A DNA stretch of 9,919 nucleotides from Bacteroidales bacterium (GTDB taxonomy: Bacteria > Bacteroidota > Bacteroidia > Bacteroidales > F082): contig JASBYY010000064.1 of the NCBI GenBank assembly GCA_029983675.1, positions 1 to 9,919 on the forward strand, written 5' to 3'. Shown here piece by piece: positions 1-6,413 of the stretch. Position 1 is the stretch's first letter; each line of letters opens with the position of its first letter. The notes below the pieces were generated by a model. The model did not search any database and was not told the origin of the DNA. It was given only the letters and a program-made list of their open reading frames with translations. The position numbers and the translations under genes are program-made.

Positions 1-9
1 AGCGAAGCC

Positions 10-602
10 TCACGAATAAAACAAAGCTCCAAAAGGAGTTTTTAAGGGTTGACTAATTATTAATCCTTGTTTCTCAAGTCTATTCACAATTCTCCACATT
101 TGTTTATCATGAGGATTGCCGCCAAAAACCTTCTTATACATTAAAGATTTATCTTTAAGCTTAACTAATGGCATTAACACTTTAAATTCAATATCAGATA
201 AAAGCTTCCACTTTTGCCTGTCAATAGCTTCTTTAAATATTTCTTTCTTTTGCGAAATTTCAAGTTCTCTAGCTGCGAGTTTGTCAGTCTCCAGTTTTTT
301 TAAAACTTAGTATCACAATCTGAGCAACGTTTTTTATTTTGCCGTTTTGCTTCTTTAAAACTTGTTTGAGAAAATACTGTTTTACTTATTTCAATCCCGC
401 AATCTTCACAATAGCCAATAACAATAGTACACACGGAATAATCTTTTATTATTTTGTTTAAATCTGATAATGAAATATTATATTTTTCTGTTAGCTGTTT
501 TGGCTTACTTACAAAATCATCATTTCCTATATGCCAATAATCATCAATTATTGAGTAATAGTCCTCTTGTATGTTTTCTCTTATTTTTATATGATGCTCC
601 AT
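10..602 (-). pseudogene. Frameshifted gene for a zinc-ribbon protein of unknown function
   Basis: The first reading frame starts at ATG 602 and runs 100 codons to a TAA at 302-300. It carries two CxxC pairs (CEDCG near residue 65, CSDCD near residue 93), which suggests a zinc ribbon. A second open frame continues without stops from about 308 to TGA at 12-10. It encodes a charged helical stretch (KKLETDKLAARELEIS) and then a compact segment ending in MWRIVNRLEKQGLIISQ, which resembles the recognition helix of a winged-helix domain. The second frame is one base out of register, and joining the two gives a plausible protein of about 197 residues. I see the frames and motifs directly; the winged-helix and DNA-binding reading is inference. 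The gene is visibly richer in A+T than the aldolase next door, as in acquired DNA. I do not recognise a named family. The true C-terminus is uncertain because the gene lies at the window edge. Confidence 0.6.
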
Positions 603-642
603 TTTTATTCAATATTGCCACTAACTTCTTTAGTTTACGCTC

Positions 643-650
643 CAAATATA
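643..650 (-). promoter_or_regulatory. Putative Bacteroidota -7 element of the zinc-ribbon gene
   Basis: Read on the minus strand this is TATATTTG, an exact match to the Bacteroidota -7 consensus TAnnTTTG, 40 bases ahead of the ATG at 602. A TTTG lies upstream at 668-665 but only 14 bases away, closer than the usual spacing of about 20, so it is probably not a true -33 element. Confidence 0.4.
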
Positions 651-841
651 CAACATTCGTAAATCAAATTGCTCCTATTTGTGTATTATTTGATTATCAA
701 CATGATTTACAGTGTGGTAGATTGGAGAGTGATAATGGTATCATTGTGATCTTCCGTTTGGCCACCATGTCGATCCATTGTCCATTATGTTGTTTCTTGC
801 TGTGGTTTATGTGGCTGGGAAACCCAGTGCACTGTCAAATC

Positions 842-884
842 AAAAACGGGCTATAGTACCCTGAGAACCAGAGACAATAGCCCG
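842..884 (-). terminator. Rho-independent terminator of the aldolase gene
   Basis: On the minus strand the sequence has an 8-bp perfect stem, CGGGCTAT (884-877) with ATAGCCCG (854-847), a 22-base loop, and a TTTTTG tail at 846-841. It lies 28 bases beyond the aldolase stop codon. The loop is longer than usual, but stem, tail and position fit an intrinsic terminator. Confidence 0.7.
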
Positions 885-911
885 TATCATGGATGACCTC
901 TCCAAAAAACG

Positions 912-1919
912 TTATGCCTGCTCTAATTTTCCATTAGAACCCAGCACGTTGACAATCTTATGGATATAGAGTTTTTTCATGTTTTCGCGAGCAGGGCCGA
1001 GGTATTTGCGGGGGTCGAACTCGGCTGGCTTCTCTGCCAAAGCCTTGCGGACGGCGGCGGTCATGGCAAGACGGCTGTCGGAGTCGATGTTGATCTTGCA
1101 CACGGCCGATTTTGCGGCTTTGCGCAGCTGGTCTTCCGGAATGCCGACGGCAGCTTTCAGCGAGCCACCGAATTGGTTGATGGAGTCCACCTCTTCCTGG
1201 GGCACCGACGAGGAGCCGTGAAGCACGATGGGGAAGCCGGGGAGTTTCTTTTCGATGGCTTCTAACACGTCGAACGCCAAAGGAGGCGGCACCAATCTGC
1301 CGGTTTCCTTGTCAACGGTGCATTGCTCGGGCGTGAATTTGAAGGCGCCGTGCGAAGTGCCTATCGAGATGGCCAAGGAATCGACGCCGGTCTTGGTGAC
1401 GAAGTCGATGACCTCTTCGGGTTTCGTGTAGTGGCTCTCGGCTGCCGAAACTTCGTCCTCTACGCCTGCCAGCACGCCCAGCTCGCCTTCCACGGTGATG
1501 TCGTGCTGGTGCGCATACGTTACCACCTGCTTGGTGAGGGCGACATTTTCATCGTAAGGTAGGGCGGAGCCGTCGATCATCACGGAGGAGAATCCCATGT
1601 CGATGCACGACTTGCAGAGTTCAAACGAATCGCCGTGGTCCAAGTGCAGCACAATCTCAGGATGGGCGCAACCCAATTCTTTGGCGTAGGCCACCGCACC
1701 TTCTGCCAAATAGCGCAGCAAGGTCTGGTTGGCATAGTTGCGGGCGCCTTTTGAAATCTGCATGATGACGGGCGACCGCGTCTCTACCGCCGCCATGACG
1801 ATGGCTTGCAGTTGTTCCATGTTGTTGAAGTTGAAAGCCGGAATGGCATAGCCGCCATCTACCGCTTTGGCGAACATTTTACGGGTGTTCACAAGCCCCA
1901 GTTCCTTATAGTTAACCAT
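912..1919 (-). CDS. fba: Class II fructose-bisphosphate aldolase
   Basis: A zinc-dependent cytoplasmic enzyme of glycolysis and gluconeogenesis that reversibly splits fructose 1,6-bisphosphate into dihydroxyacetone phosphate and glyceraldehyde 3-phosphate. The family signature HLDHGDS is at residues 92-98, where D94 is the expected catalytic acid and H95 a zinc ligand. EGELGVLAG (144-152) supplies the conserved acidic residues, and IGTSHGAF (186-193) contains H190, the next expected zinc ligand. VLHGSSSVP (232-240) and NIDSDSR (277-283) match the phosphate-binding loops. At 335 residues it is full length for the form common in Bacteroidales. The ATG at 1919 gives the expected N-terminus (MVNYKELGLVN) and lies 25 bases after a TAnnTTTG element. 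It stands alone between that promoter and its own terminator, so it appears monocistronic. It is clearly richer in G+C than the flanking zinc-ribbon gene, which fits a strongly expressed core gene. Confidence 0.96.
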   Translation of the reverse strand: MVNYKELGLVNTRKMFAKAVDGGYAIPAFNFNNMEQLQAIVMAAVETRSPVIMQISKGARNYANQTLLRYLAEGAVAYAKELGCAHPEIVLHLDHGDSFELCKSCIDMGFSSVMIDGSALPYDENVALTKQVVTYAHQHDITVEGELGVLAGVEDEVSAAESHYTKPEEVIDFVTKTGVDSLAISIGTSHGAFKFTPEQCTVDKETGRLVPPPLAFDVLEAIEKKLPGFPIVLHGSSSVPQEEVDSINQFGGSLKAAVGIPEDQLRKAAKSAVCKINIDSDSRLAMTAAVRKALAEKPAEFDPRKYLGPARENMKKLYIHKIVNVLGSNGKLEQA

Positions 1920-1944
1920 AACAATCTATTTTGAATACTTTTTG

Positions 1945-1952
1945 CAAAAGTA
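1945..1952 (-). promoter_or_regulatory. Putative -7 element of fba
   Basis: The minus strand reads TACTTTTG, matching TAnnTTTG, 25 bases upstream of the aldolase ATG. No TTTG is present at the expected -33 distance. The call rests on the consensus and its position. Confidence 0.5.
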
Positions 1953-2124
1953 ATGAAATTTCGGAAAGGTAAGGGGATAATGCCGGACAAAAAAATGTGG
2001 CTTTTTGCCACCACTTGATTTTATCAAAAGGTAATGGAAGACGATGGTCGTGCAGATGTGTTGTGATTATTCGAGTATTTCCTCAATCAGCACAAGATGG
2101 TGCATGCTTTGAAATAAAAGTGTT

Positions 2125-2132
2125 TACCTTTG
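2125..2132 (+). promoter_or_regulatory. Putative -7 element of the DUF1905/ClbS-like unit
   Basis: TACCTTTG matches TAnnTTTG and ends 16 bases before the ATG at 2149, implying a very short leader. A TTTG at 2108-2111 is only 13 bases upstream, which is too close for a standard -33 box. Confidence 0.45.
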
Positions 2133-2148
2133 CTGAAAATTTGAAACG

Positions 2149-2418
2149 ATGAACAGTGTTTTTGAGTTCGATGCGGTCATCCTGCAAAACGAAGGGATGG
2201 ATGCGGCTTATGTCGAGGTGCCGTTTGACATCAAGGCGATCTTTGGCAAGGGCCGGCTGTCGGTTCATGCGAGTTTCGACGGCGTGCCTTACGATGGTCA
2301 AATCGTGCGCATGGGCTTGCCTTGTTACATATTGGGTCTGCGGAAAGACATCAGGAAACAGATTGGCAAGACATTCGGGCAAACTGTTCACGTCGCATTT
2401 TATGAGCGGGAGAAATAG
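2149..2418 (+). CDS. DUF1905 domain protein
   Basis: A small 89-residue protein that is almost entirely one DUF1905 domain. The visible family pattern is VPFDIKAIFGKGRLSVHASFDG at residues 24-45 (VPFD, then FGKGR, then a strand ending in DG), followed by LRKDIRKQIGKTFGQTV at 64-80. No signal peptide or membrane segment is seen, so it should be cytoplasmic. The biochemical role of DUF1905 is not established; members are small predicted beta-barrel proteins, sometimes fused to a YdeI-type domain. The ATG follows a good -7 element and the protein starts directly with the domain. Its stop is 25 bases before the next gene on the same strand, so the two are probably co-transcribed. Confidence 0.8.
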   Translation: MNSVFEFDAVILQNEGMDAAYVEVPFDIKAIFGKGRLSVHASFDGVPYDGQIVRMGLPCYILGLRKDIRKQIGKTFGQTVHVAFYEREK

Positions 2419-2443
2419 ATAACGTATCGCATTTCATATTACC

Positions 2444-2962
2444 ATGACAAATCCGAAAACCAAACAAGAACTGCTTTCCGCCATGAAGGAAGGCTATGAG
2501 AAACTGAACCTCCAGATTGCAAAAATGAGTGCCGAGGCGCAATCGGCTTCATTCGCATTCGCTGCAGAACCCAATGGATGCGGCGTGCGTTGGATGTACG
2601 ACCGGTGTCTTCGCGATGTGCTGGTTCACCTCTACGAGTGGCGGGTGCTGATGCGTGTTTTCGTTCAAAATATCCGTGAGGGGCATCCGGAGGATTACCT
2701 GCCCGATGCGTACAGAAAGAACTATCACGAAATGGATAAGATGTTGGTTGAAAAGCATCAGCAGACTTCCTTGGAAGCATCCAAGCGCCTGCTGGAACAA
2801 ACCCATGCCGAGATGATGACGCTTGCAGATGGCTTTTCGGAGGAGGAGCTTTTTGCCAAAGGCTACTACAAAAACACTTACACTACCAATATGGCGGCTT
2901 ATTTTGTGAGCGTCACATCAAGCCCTTACGGACAAGCAGTAAAGCTGCTGAAGAAGCGGTAA
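2444..2962 (+). CDS. ClbS/DfsB-like four-helix protein (DUF1706)
   Basis: A 172-residue cytoplasmic protein of the DUF1706 family, which has a DinB-like helical fold. The opening TKQELLSAMKEGYEKL (residues 6-21) is the usual first helix. RDVLVHLYEW (57-66) is the family's most recognisable motif, with H62 and E65/W66. FSEEELFAKGYY (131-142) and the C-terminal AYFVSVTSSPYGQAVKLLKK (152-171) also fit. The SSPY stretch resembles the SPY stretch I recall from ClbS rather than the SHYDW form of many other members. ClbS protects colibactin producers by hydrolysing the toxin's cyclopropane warhead. Most homologues are uncharacterised, so toxin resistance here is inference. Length is normal and no lesion is visible. 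It follows the DUF1905 gene by 25 bases and converges on the lipoprotein gene. I see no clear terminator between the two. Confidence 0.82.
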   Translation: MTNPKTKQELLSAMKEGYEKLNLQIAKMSAEAQSASFAFAAEPNGCGVRWMYDRCLRDVLVHLYEWRVLMRVFVQNIREGHPEDYLPDAYRKNYHEMDKMLVEKHQQTSLEASKRLLEQTHAEMMTLADGFSEEELFAKGYYKNTYTTNMAAYFVSVTSSPYGQAVKLLKKR

Positions 2963-3041
2963 TGTCAGAGACATTTATTGCTGCTACGGAAGGCAATACA
3001 GCTTTTAGTCGAGATGCCGCGGCGTCATGGTGGCAGCCCCG

Positions 3042-3917
3042 TTATTCTTCGTAAACAAATTCCCTGACGTTGCCGTTGGAGTCGGTTTGAAGGACGGGGT
3101 AGTTGTCTTTGTATGTGTAAACATATTTCTTTTCAGAGGCCGTGAAGGTAGAATCCGAAAGCATGGTGAGCGTCATATAATCGGTGATATTATTCTTGTT
3201 GAGACCCGAATAGGGATTCTTGTGCATCTCGTAGCTCTCCATTTCAAGGTAGTTGCGATATGGGTTCGGTTTTCGGTCGTGTTCGAATTTCAGGATGCGG
3301 AACGGGTAGTTGGGGGCGGTGACATCCATGCGGAACACATTGGCACCGTCCCACGCCATCCGTATGTTGAAGGCTTCGGCATGATGCCTCGAAGCGGAAG
3401 CCTCGACGGTTTCGGCAAGTGTTTCAAGAGCCTCGGTGGGCATCAAGTGTTTCAGCGAAGTTTGAAATGTTTCGCCGAGTTGGGCGTCGCGATGCCGTTC
3501 GGTAATGATGCAGTCGATACTCGAAATCCAAGTGTCGGTATAAGTGAAATCCATATAAGCAAAAACATCCTTGTCTTTGAGGAAATCAATATGGGTCAGC
3601 TTCTTGTCTTTGTAGATGAAGTTGGTTTGCTGGCGGTGAGAGGTATCTTCTATGCTGCTGATGAAACCCTCGGCATCGTAATGGTAAATCTCCGAAAAGA
3701 TATAGCTTGCAGTCGAGTAATGGTCGATCTTGTTCAATCTGCCGTTCTCCCATTGCCATGCTTCGGCAAGGAATCTGTCGGTGTTGTTGTTGGACCGGTA
3801 AATCTTGCTGATTTTCTTTTTAGGCTCAAATTTGCCGATATATTCCTTGTGGCAGGAGGTGAAAACGAGTAATGCCATGAATGCACACGCACTAAGCAGG
3901 ATGGAAGTTTTGTTCAT
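3042..3917 (-). CDS. Hypothetical lipoprotein with YD-like strand repeats
   Basis: The N-terminus MNKTSILLSACAFMALLVFTSC is a type II signal peptide with a lipobox ending at C22, so the mature protein should be lipid-anchored in the envelope, possibly at the outer membrane. The 291-residue protein has several short segments of the kind aromatic-D/K-x-G/K-x-hydrophobic: YHYDAEGFISSIED (about 78-91), NFIYKDKKLTHIDF (about 99-112), KYVYTYKDNYPVLQTD (about 264-279). This pattern recurs in Bacteroidota lipoproteins built from repeated beta-hairpins, such as DUF4595-like or YD-repeat proteins. I cannot assign a definite family. The ATG at 3917 is supported by the signal peptide and by a -7 element 19 bases upstream. 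It is divergent from the T9SS protein gene and convergent with the ClbS-like gene, with no obvious partner. Confidence 0.85.
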   Translation of the reverse strand: MNKTSILLSACAFMALLVFTSCHKEYIGKFEPKKKISKIYRSNNNTDRFLAEAWQWENGRLNKIDHYSTASYIFSEIYHYDAEGFISSIEDTSHRQQTNFIYKDKKLTHIDFLKDKDVFAYMDFTYTDTWISSIDCIITERHRDAQLGETFQTSLKHLMPTEALETLAETVEASASRHHAEAFNIRMAWDGANVFRMDVTAPNYPFRILKFEHDRKPNPYRNYLEMESYEMHKNPYSGLNKNNITDYMTLTMLSDSTFTASEKKYVYTYKDNYPVLQTDSNGNVREFVYEE

Positions 3918-3936
3918 AATGGTGAAATTTGATGCA

Positions 3937-3944
3937 CAAAGATA
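3937..3944 (-). promoter_or_regulatory. Putative -7 element of the lipoprotein gene
   Basis: The minus strand reads TATCTTTG, an exact TAnnTTTG match 19 bases ahead of the ATG at 3917. A TTTA at 3964-3961 is 16 bases further upstream, so no convincing -33 box is present. Confidence 0.5.
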
Positions 3945-4202
3945 GTTTTTATTTTGTTCTTAAAGGATGATTGAACGATTTATTCAACGAAAAGTGAAAT
4001 AGTTCTGACAAAACCCTATCCATTGTATTGGACAAGGGTGCTTGCGTGAAAAAGCGAGGCTGCCATTATGCTAAAAATATTCCTTCAAAGGCTCATGAAT
4101 ATTGATAGATTGGAAGGGGAATTAGATTGAAAGTAAAGGGTTGTTAGTTGAATAAACGGCGTTTTGCTTTGAGAAAACCCGCCATTTTTTTGGAAAATTG
4201 CT

Positions 4203-4210
4203 TATTTTTG
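4203..4210 (+). promoter_or_regulatory. Putative -7 element of the delta-60 repeat gene
   Basis: TATTTTTG matches TAnnTTTG and ends 88 bases before the ATG at 4299, implying a leader of about 80 bases that is A+T-rich near the start codon. No TTTG is found at the usual -33 spacing. Confidence 0.4.
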
Positions 4211-4298
4211 TAGTCGAAAGAGCGCACGCAAGGTGGATAAAAGTAAAACTTTCCGTTAATTAGACAATGTATTCATTAAAAATCAAAATTATTAAACT

Positions 4299-5864
4299 AT
4301 GAAAAAACTTGGATTATTGTTTTGGATATTACTGACTTATGTCGGTGTTAGTGCTCAAAATCCTGGCGATCTCGATGAGAGTTTTGGTAATAACGGCATT
4401 GTTAAAACAGCCATCTCGGAATCTTTTGATGAACCGTGCAGCATACTCACTCAGCCAGATGGAAAAATTATCACTGTAGGGCGTGCCCGTATGGACGCAC
4501 AGAATTATTCTATTTATATTTCTCGTCATTTGAGCGATGGGGAGTTGGATGATACTTTCGGCATTAATGGTATTCGCGTGTGGCGGCCTGTCGATGTGTA
4601 TGGCAACTTTGCCATGGCGGCTCAACTTCTTGAGGATGGAAAAATTGTTATCTCCGGATATTTTTTTGATGGTGATAATAGTCAGGCTTTTGTGTTACGT
4701 ATTAACAATGACGGATCGGACGATGTGACCTTTGGGGCAAATGGTATGCTGATGCTGAGCAACAATACGCATGATGTTGTTGAAGCGATGCAAGTTCAGA
4801 GTGACGGAAAAATAGTGTTGGGTGGTTATAGAACGGAAGATCGTGATAGGATGCTTGTGTTTAGGGTATTGCCCGATGGTCAGTTCGACGACACTTTTGG
4901 CAATAACGGTGTTTCGGTGCTCTCTTTGCCGGAAGCCAATGAATCTTTCGTGTTCGATCTTAGGGTTCAAAACGACGGTAAGATCGTCTTGTTTGGGACT
5001 TCTATTTTGGAAGGAGTTTCGTATATCTCCACTGTTGTGCGCTTGAATTCTGATGGTTCTCTTGATAATAGTTTCGGCAATGACGGCGTAGTGTACTTGT
5101 CGGTTGGAGAGGCTATAAACTTCTTGCAGTCAGGCTGTTTGCGTCCTGATGGACGAATCTTTGTAGGTGGCCATTACTGGATTTCGAACTTTCCTGTTTT
5201 GCATTATGGTTTTTATGTTGCCAGTTTTAATCCGGACGGAACATTAGATACTTCGTTTGGATCAGATGGAGGCGTCGTGAAATTAATTGTTGATAAGGAT
5301 GCCGGCAATTATTTCGTAGATATGAGGCTTTCAGAGGATGAAAAATTGTTTTGCTTAGGTTTTAGCACCGATAATTCTTATGGCGATTTTGTGGTGTTCA
5401 ATTTTACAATGGACGGAAATCTGAATCTAGACTTCTCCGATGACGGAGTTGCCGTTCTCGAACTTAGTTCAAGTATAGATAATCCTAAATGTGTTGAATT
5501 GCAGTCCGATGGGAAACTTCTTGCGTGTGGTCAAACGATTGCATCTGGAGTGTATGACAAGTCGGATATTATCATTGCTCGCTATCATACAGGTGTCGTT
5601 ACTGTGTTGCAAGAACAGGAAGCGAAATGTGAGGTTTTTGTCTATCCTAATCCTACAGCAGGACAGTTGAAAATCAATCTTTCCAACAACAAGGGAGCCA
5701 GCTATAAGGCTATGATTTTCGACATGACGGGTCGTGTAGTCATGACAGAACAAATCAATGCGCAAGGCACAATCGATGTGTCTAAGCTTCAAGCCGGTAG
5801 CTATTTCATTCAGTTGGTTTCTGATCAGGAGGAAACATTAGTGAATCGCTTTGAGAAGGAATAA
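4299..5864 (+). CDS. Secreted seven-repeat delta-60 protein with T9SS type A sorting tail
   Basis: A 521-residue exported protein with three parts. The signal peptide is MKKLGLLFWILLTYVGVSAQ, with likely cleavage after residue 20. Residues about 25-430 hold seven delta-60 (TIGR02608-like) repeats. Each pairs a core such as LDESFGNNG (starting at 25, 83, 141, 196, 255, 316, 375) with a strand such as DGKIVLGG (near 54, 113, 169, 226, 284, 347, 404). Spacing is 55-61 residues. The sixth and seventh repeats are degenerate (SEDEKLFCLG; LNLDFSDDG). Seven such units suggest a seven-bladed beta-propeller, which is inference. Residues about 446-521 are a type A C-terminal sorting domain: VYPNPTAGQLKI, IFDMTGRVV, LQAGSYFIQL. 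T9SS would carry it across the outer membrane to the surface or medium. The cargo's substrate is unknown. The gene has its own promoter element and a strong terminator. Confidence 0.92.
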   Translation: MKKLGLLFWILLTYVGVSAQNPGDLDESFGNNGIVKTAISESFDEPCSILTQPDGKIITVGRARMDAQNYSIYISRHLSDGELDDTFGINGIRVWRPVDVYGNFAMAAQLLEDGKIVISGYFFDGDNSQAFVLRINNDGSDDVTFGANGMLMLSNNTHDVVEAMQVQSDGKIVLGGYRTEDRDRMLVFRVLPDGQFDDTFGNNGVSVLSLPEANESFVFDLRVQNDGKIVLFGTSILEGVSYISTVVRLNSDGSLDNSFGNDGVVYLSVGEAINFLQSGCLRPDGRIFVGGHYWISNFPVLHYGFYVASFNPDGTLDTSFGSDGGVVKLIVDKDAGNYFVDMRLSEDEKLFCLGFSTDNSYGDFVVFNFTMDGNLNLDFSDDGVAVLELSSSIDNPKCVELQSDGKLLACGQTIASGVYDKSDIIIARYHTGVVTVLQEQEAKCEVFVYPNPTAGQLKINLSNNKGASYKAMIFDMTGRVVMTEQINAQGTIDVSKLQAGSYFIQLVSDQEETLVNRFEKE

Positions 5865-5884
5865 TTGTTTGAGACCACCAATGC

Positions 5885-5918
5885 AAAAGAGCGCAGCTGT
5901 TTACAGCTGCGCTCTTTT
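5885..5918 (+). terminator. Strong intrinsic terminator after the delta-60 repeat gene
   Basis: A perfect 15-bp inverted repeat, AAAAGAGCGCAGCTG (5885-5899) and CAGCTGCGCTCTTTT (5904-5918), with a TTTA loop, 20 bases after the stop codon. The A and T ends give a short U tract in either direction, so it could also stop leftward transcription. Confidence 0.9.
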
Positions 5919-6097
5919 GGTATTGATCCCCAAAGAAAGTGGCTTACTTCGTCATGGCTGCGAGGTTTTGTGCCAAGGATAATCAGTGGTTCAAGCAGTA
6001 GTTTTATGGGCTAAGTTCTGCAATAACCGGAAAGGACGTGTTGTGTCATAGATCCATACAGTTGGCAGAGTTTGCTTCATGGGTCATCCATGTCTGG

Positions 6098-6285
6098 TTA
6101 AACCCAATTCGGTCATTAGGGTTCGTAATGATTTTTGATGGATTTTCGAGTAGATTTAGTTTTTCTTTTCGTGAAGCGGGCTATGGAAACGAAAGGAAGG
6201 ACGAAAGAAGCCGAAAAGACGCAAAAATCATCGAACAGCAATAAAAAACTACATTCAAGCGTTCTAATGACCGATTTGGGTTAAA
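6098..6285. repeat. MITE-like element with 22-bp terminal inverted repeats
   Basis: The left end reads TTAAACCCAATTCGGTCATT then AG (6098-6119). The right end, 6264-6285, is its reverse complement with two mismatches; the inner 19 bases have one. A second, nested perfect 10-bp inverted repeat, ATGATTTTTG (6128-6137) and CAAAAATCAT (6222-6231), lies inside. The interior is rich in short CGAAAAG/CGAAAGG-type runs. An open frame at 6038-6244 spans part of it but shows no protein-like features. Size, termini and non-coding content fit a miniature inverted-repeat transposable element or a large REP-type repeat. No clear target-site duplication is visible. A folded RNA from either strand is an alternative reading. 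Confidence 0.55.
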
Positions 6286-6356
6286 GGTGCTCGTTGAAGT
6301 GACGAAAGTGAATCACATTGCATTGTCATGATTCGGTATCAGCTTGTTGAGAGGGG

Positions 6357-6378
6357 AAGGTGCCGGAAAAGGCACCTT
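6357..6378 (-). terminator. Probable terminator of the YitT-family gene
   Basis: An 8-bp perfect stem, AAGGTGCC (6357-6364) with GGCACCTT (6371-6378) and a GGAAAA loop, sits 35 bases beyond the YitT-family stop codon. On the minus strand the tail is CCCCTC rather than a clean T run. On the plus strand it is followed by TATAAT. It is plausible but not ideal. Confidence 0.5.
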
Positions 6379-6413
6379 TATAATGATATGTTTTTGAAAT
6401 CATGTTCCGCAAA

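Larger units (their letters stand above)
603..911. other. Intergenic region without a gene
   Basis: No credible gene is seen here. It holds the promoter element of the leftward zinc-ribbon gene at one end and the aldolase terminator at the other. A small hairpin CTGGG-AAA-CCCAG sits at 815-827, with no T tract and no assigned role. Confidence 0.6.
3918..4298. other. Divergent intergenic region
   Basis: No gene is visible. It contains -7 elements for both flanking genes. A 10-base inverted pair, TTTATTCAAC at 3979-3988 and GTTGAATAAA at 4147-4156, lies between them and could be regulatory or chance. A short inverted repeat TTGAA/TTCAA at 3971-3987 overlaps the first copy. Confidence 0.5.
5865..6413. 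other. Long intergenic region with terminators and an inverted-repeat element
   Basis: No credible gene is seen. The region contains the terminator at 5885-5918, the MITE-like element at 6098-6285 and a hairpin at 6357-6378. A short hairpin CATGG-GTCAT-CCATG lies at 6078-6092, just left of the element. The rest (about 5920-6077 and 6286-6356) shows nothing I can name. Confidence 0.6.

Noticed and set aside
300..320. Programmed -1 ribosomal frameshift in the zinc-ribbon gene
   Set aside because: The A7 run follows the in-frame TAA, and the codons before it (AAG TTT) do not form a standard X-XXY-YYZ slippery heptamer. A base gain or loss explains it better.
470..856. Plus-strand open frame of 128 codons with a hydrophobic start
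   Set aside because: It overlaps the zinc-ribbon gene in antisense and runs into the aldolase terminator. The composition is not protein-like.
960..1562. Several plus-strand open frames
   Set aside because: They lie antisense within the aldolase gene, whose G+C-rich codons create stop-poor shadow frames.
2963..3041. Possible bidirectional terminator between convergent genes
   Set aside because: A TGCCGC/GTGGCA hairpin near 3016-3036 includes a G-T pair and has no T tract on either side.
3027..3872. Plus-strand open frame of 281 codons
   Set aside because: It is antisense to the lipoprotein gene, whose strand has a signal peptide with lipobox and a promoter element. The antisense product shows no recognisable domain.
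6038..6244. Small plus-strand open frame
   Set aside because: It begins outside and runs into the MITE-like inverted-repeat element, with no upstream promoter match and no domain features.
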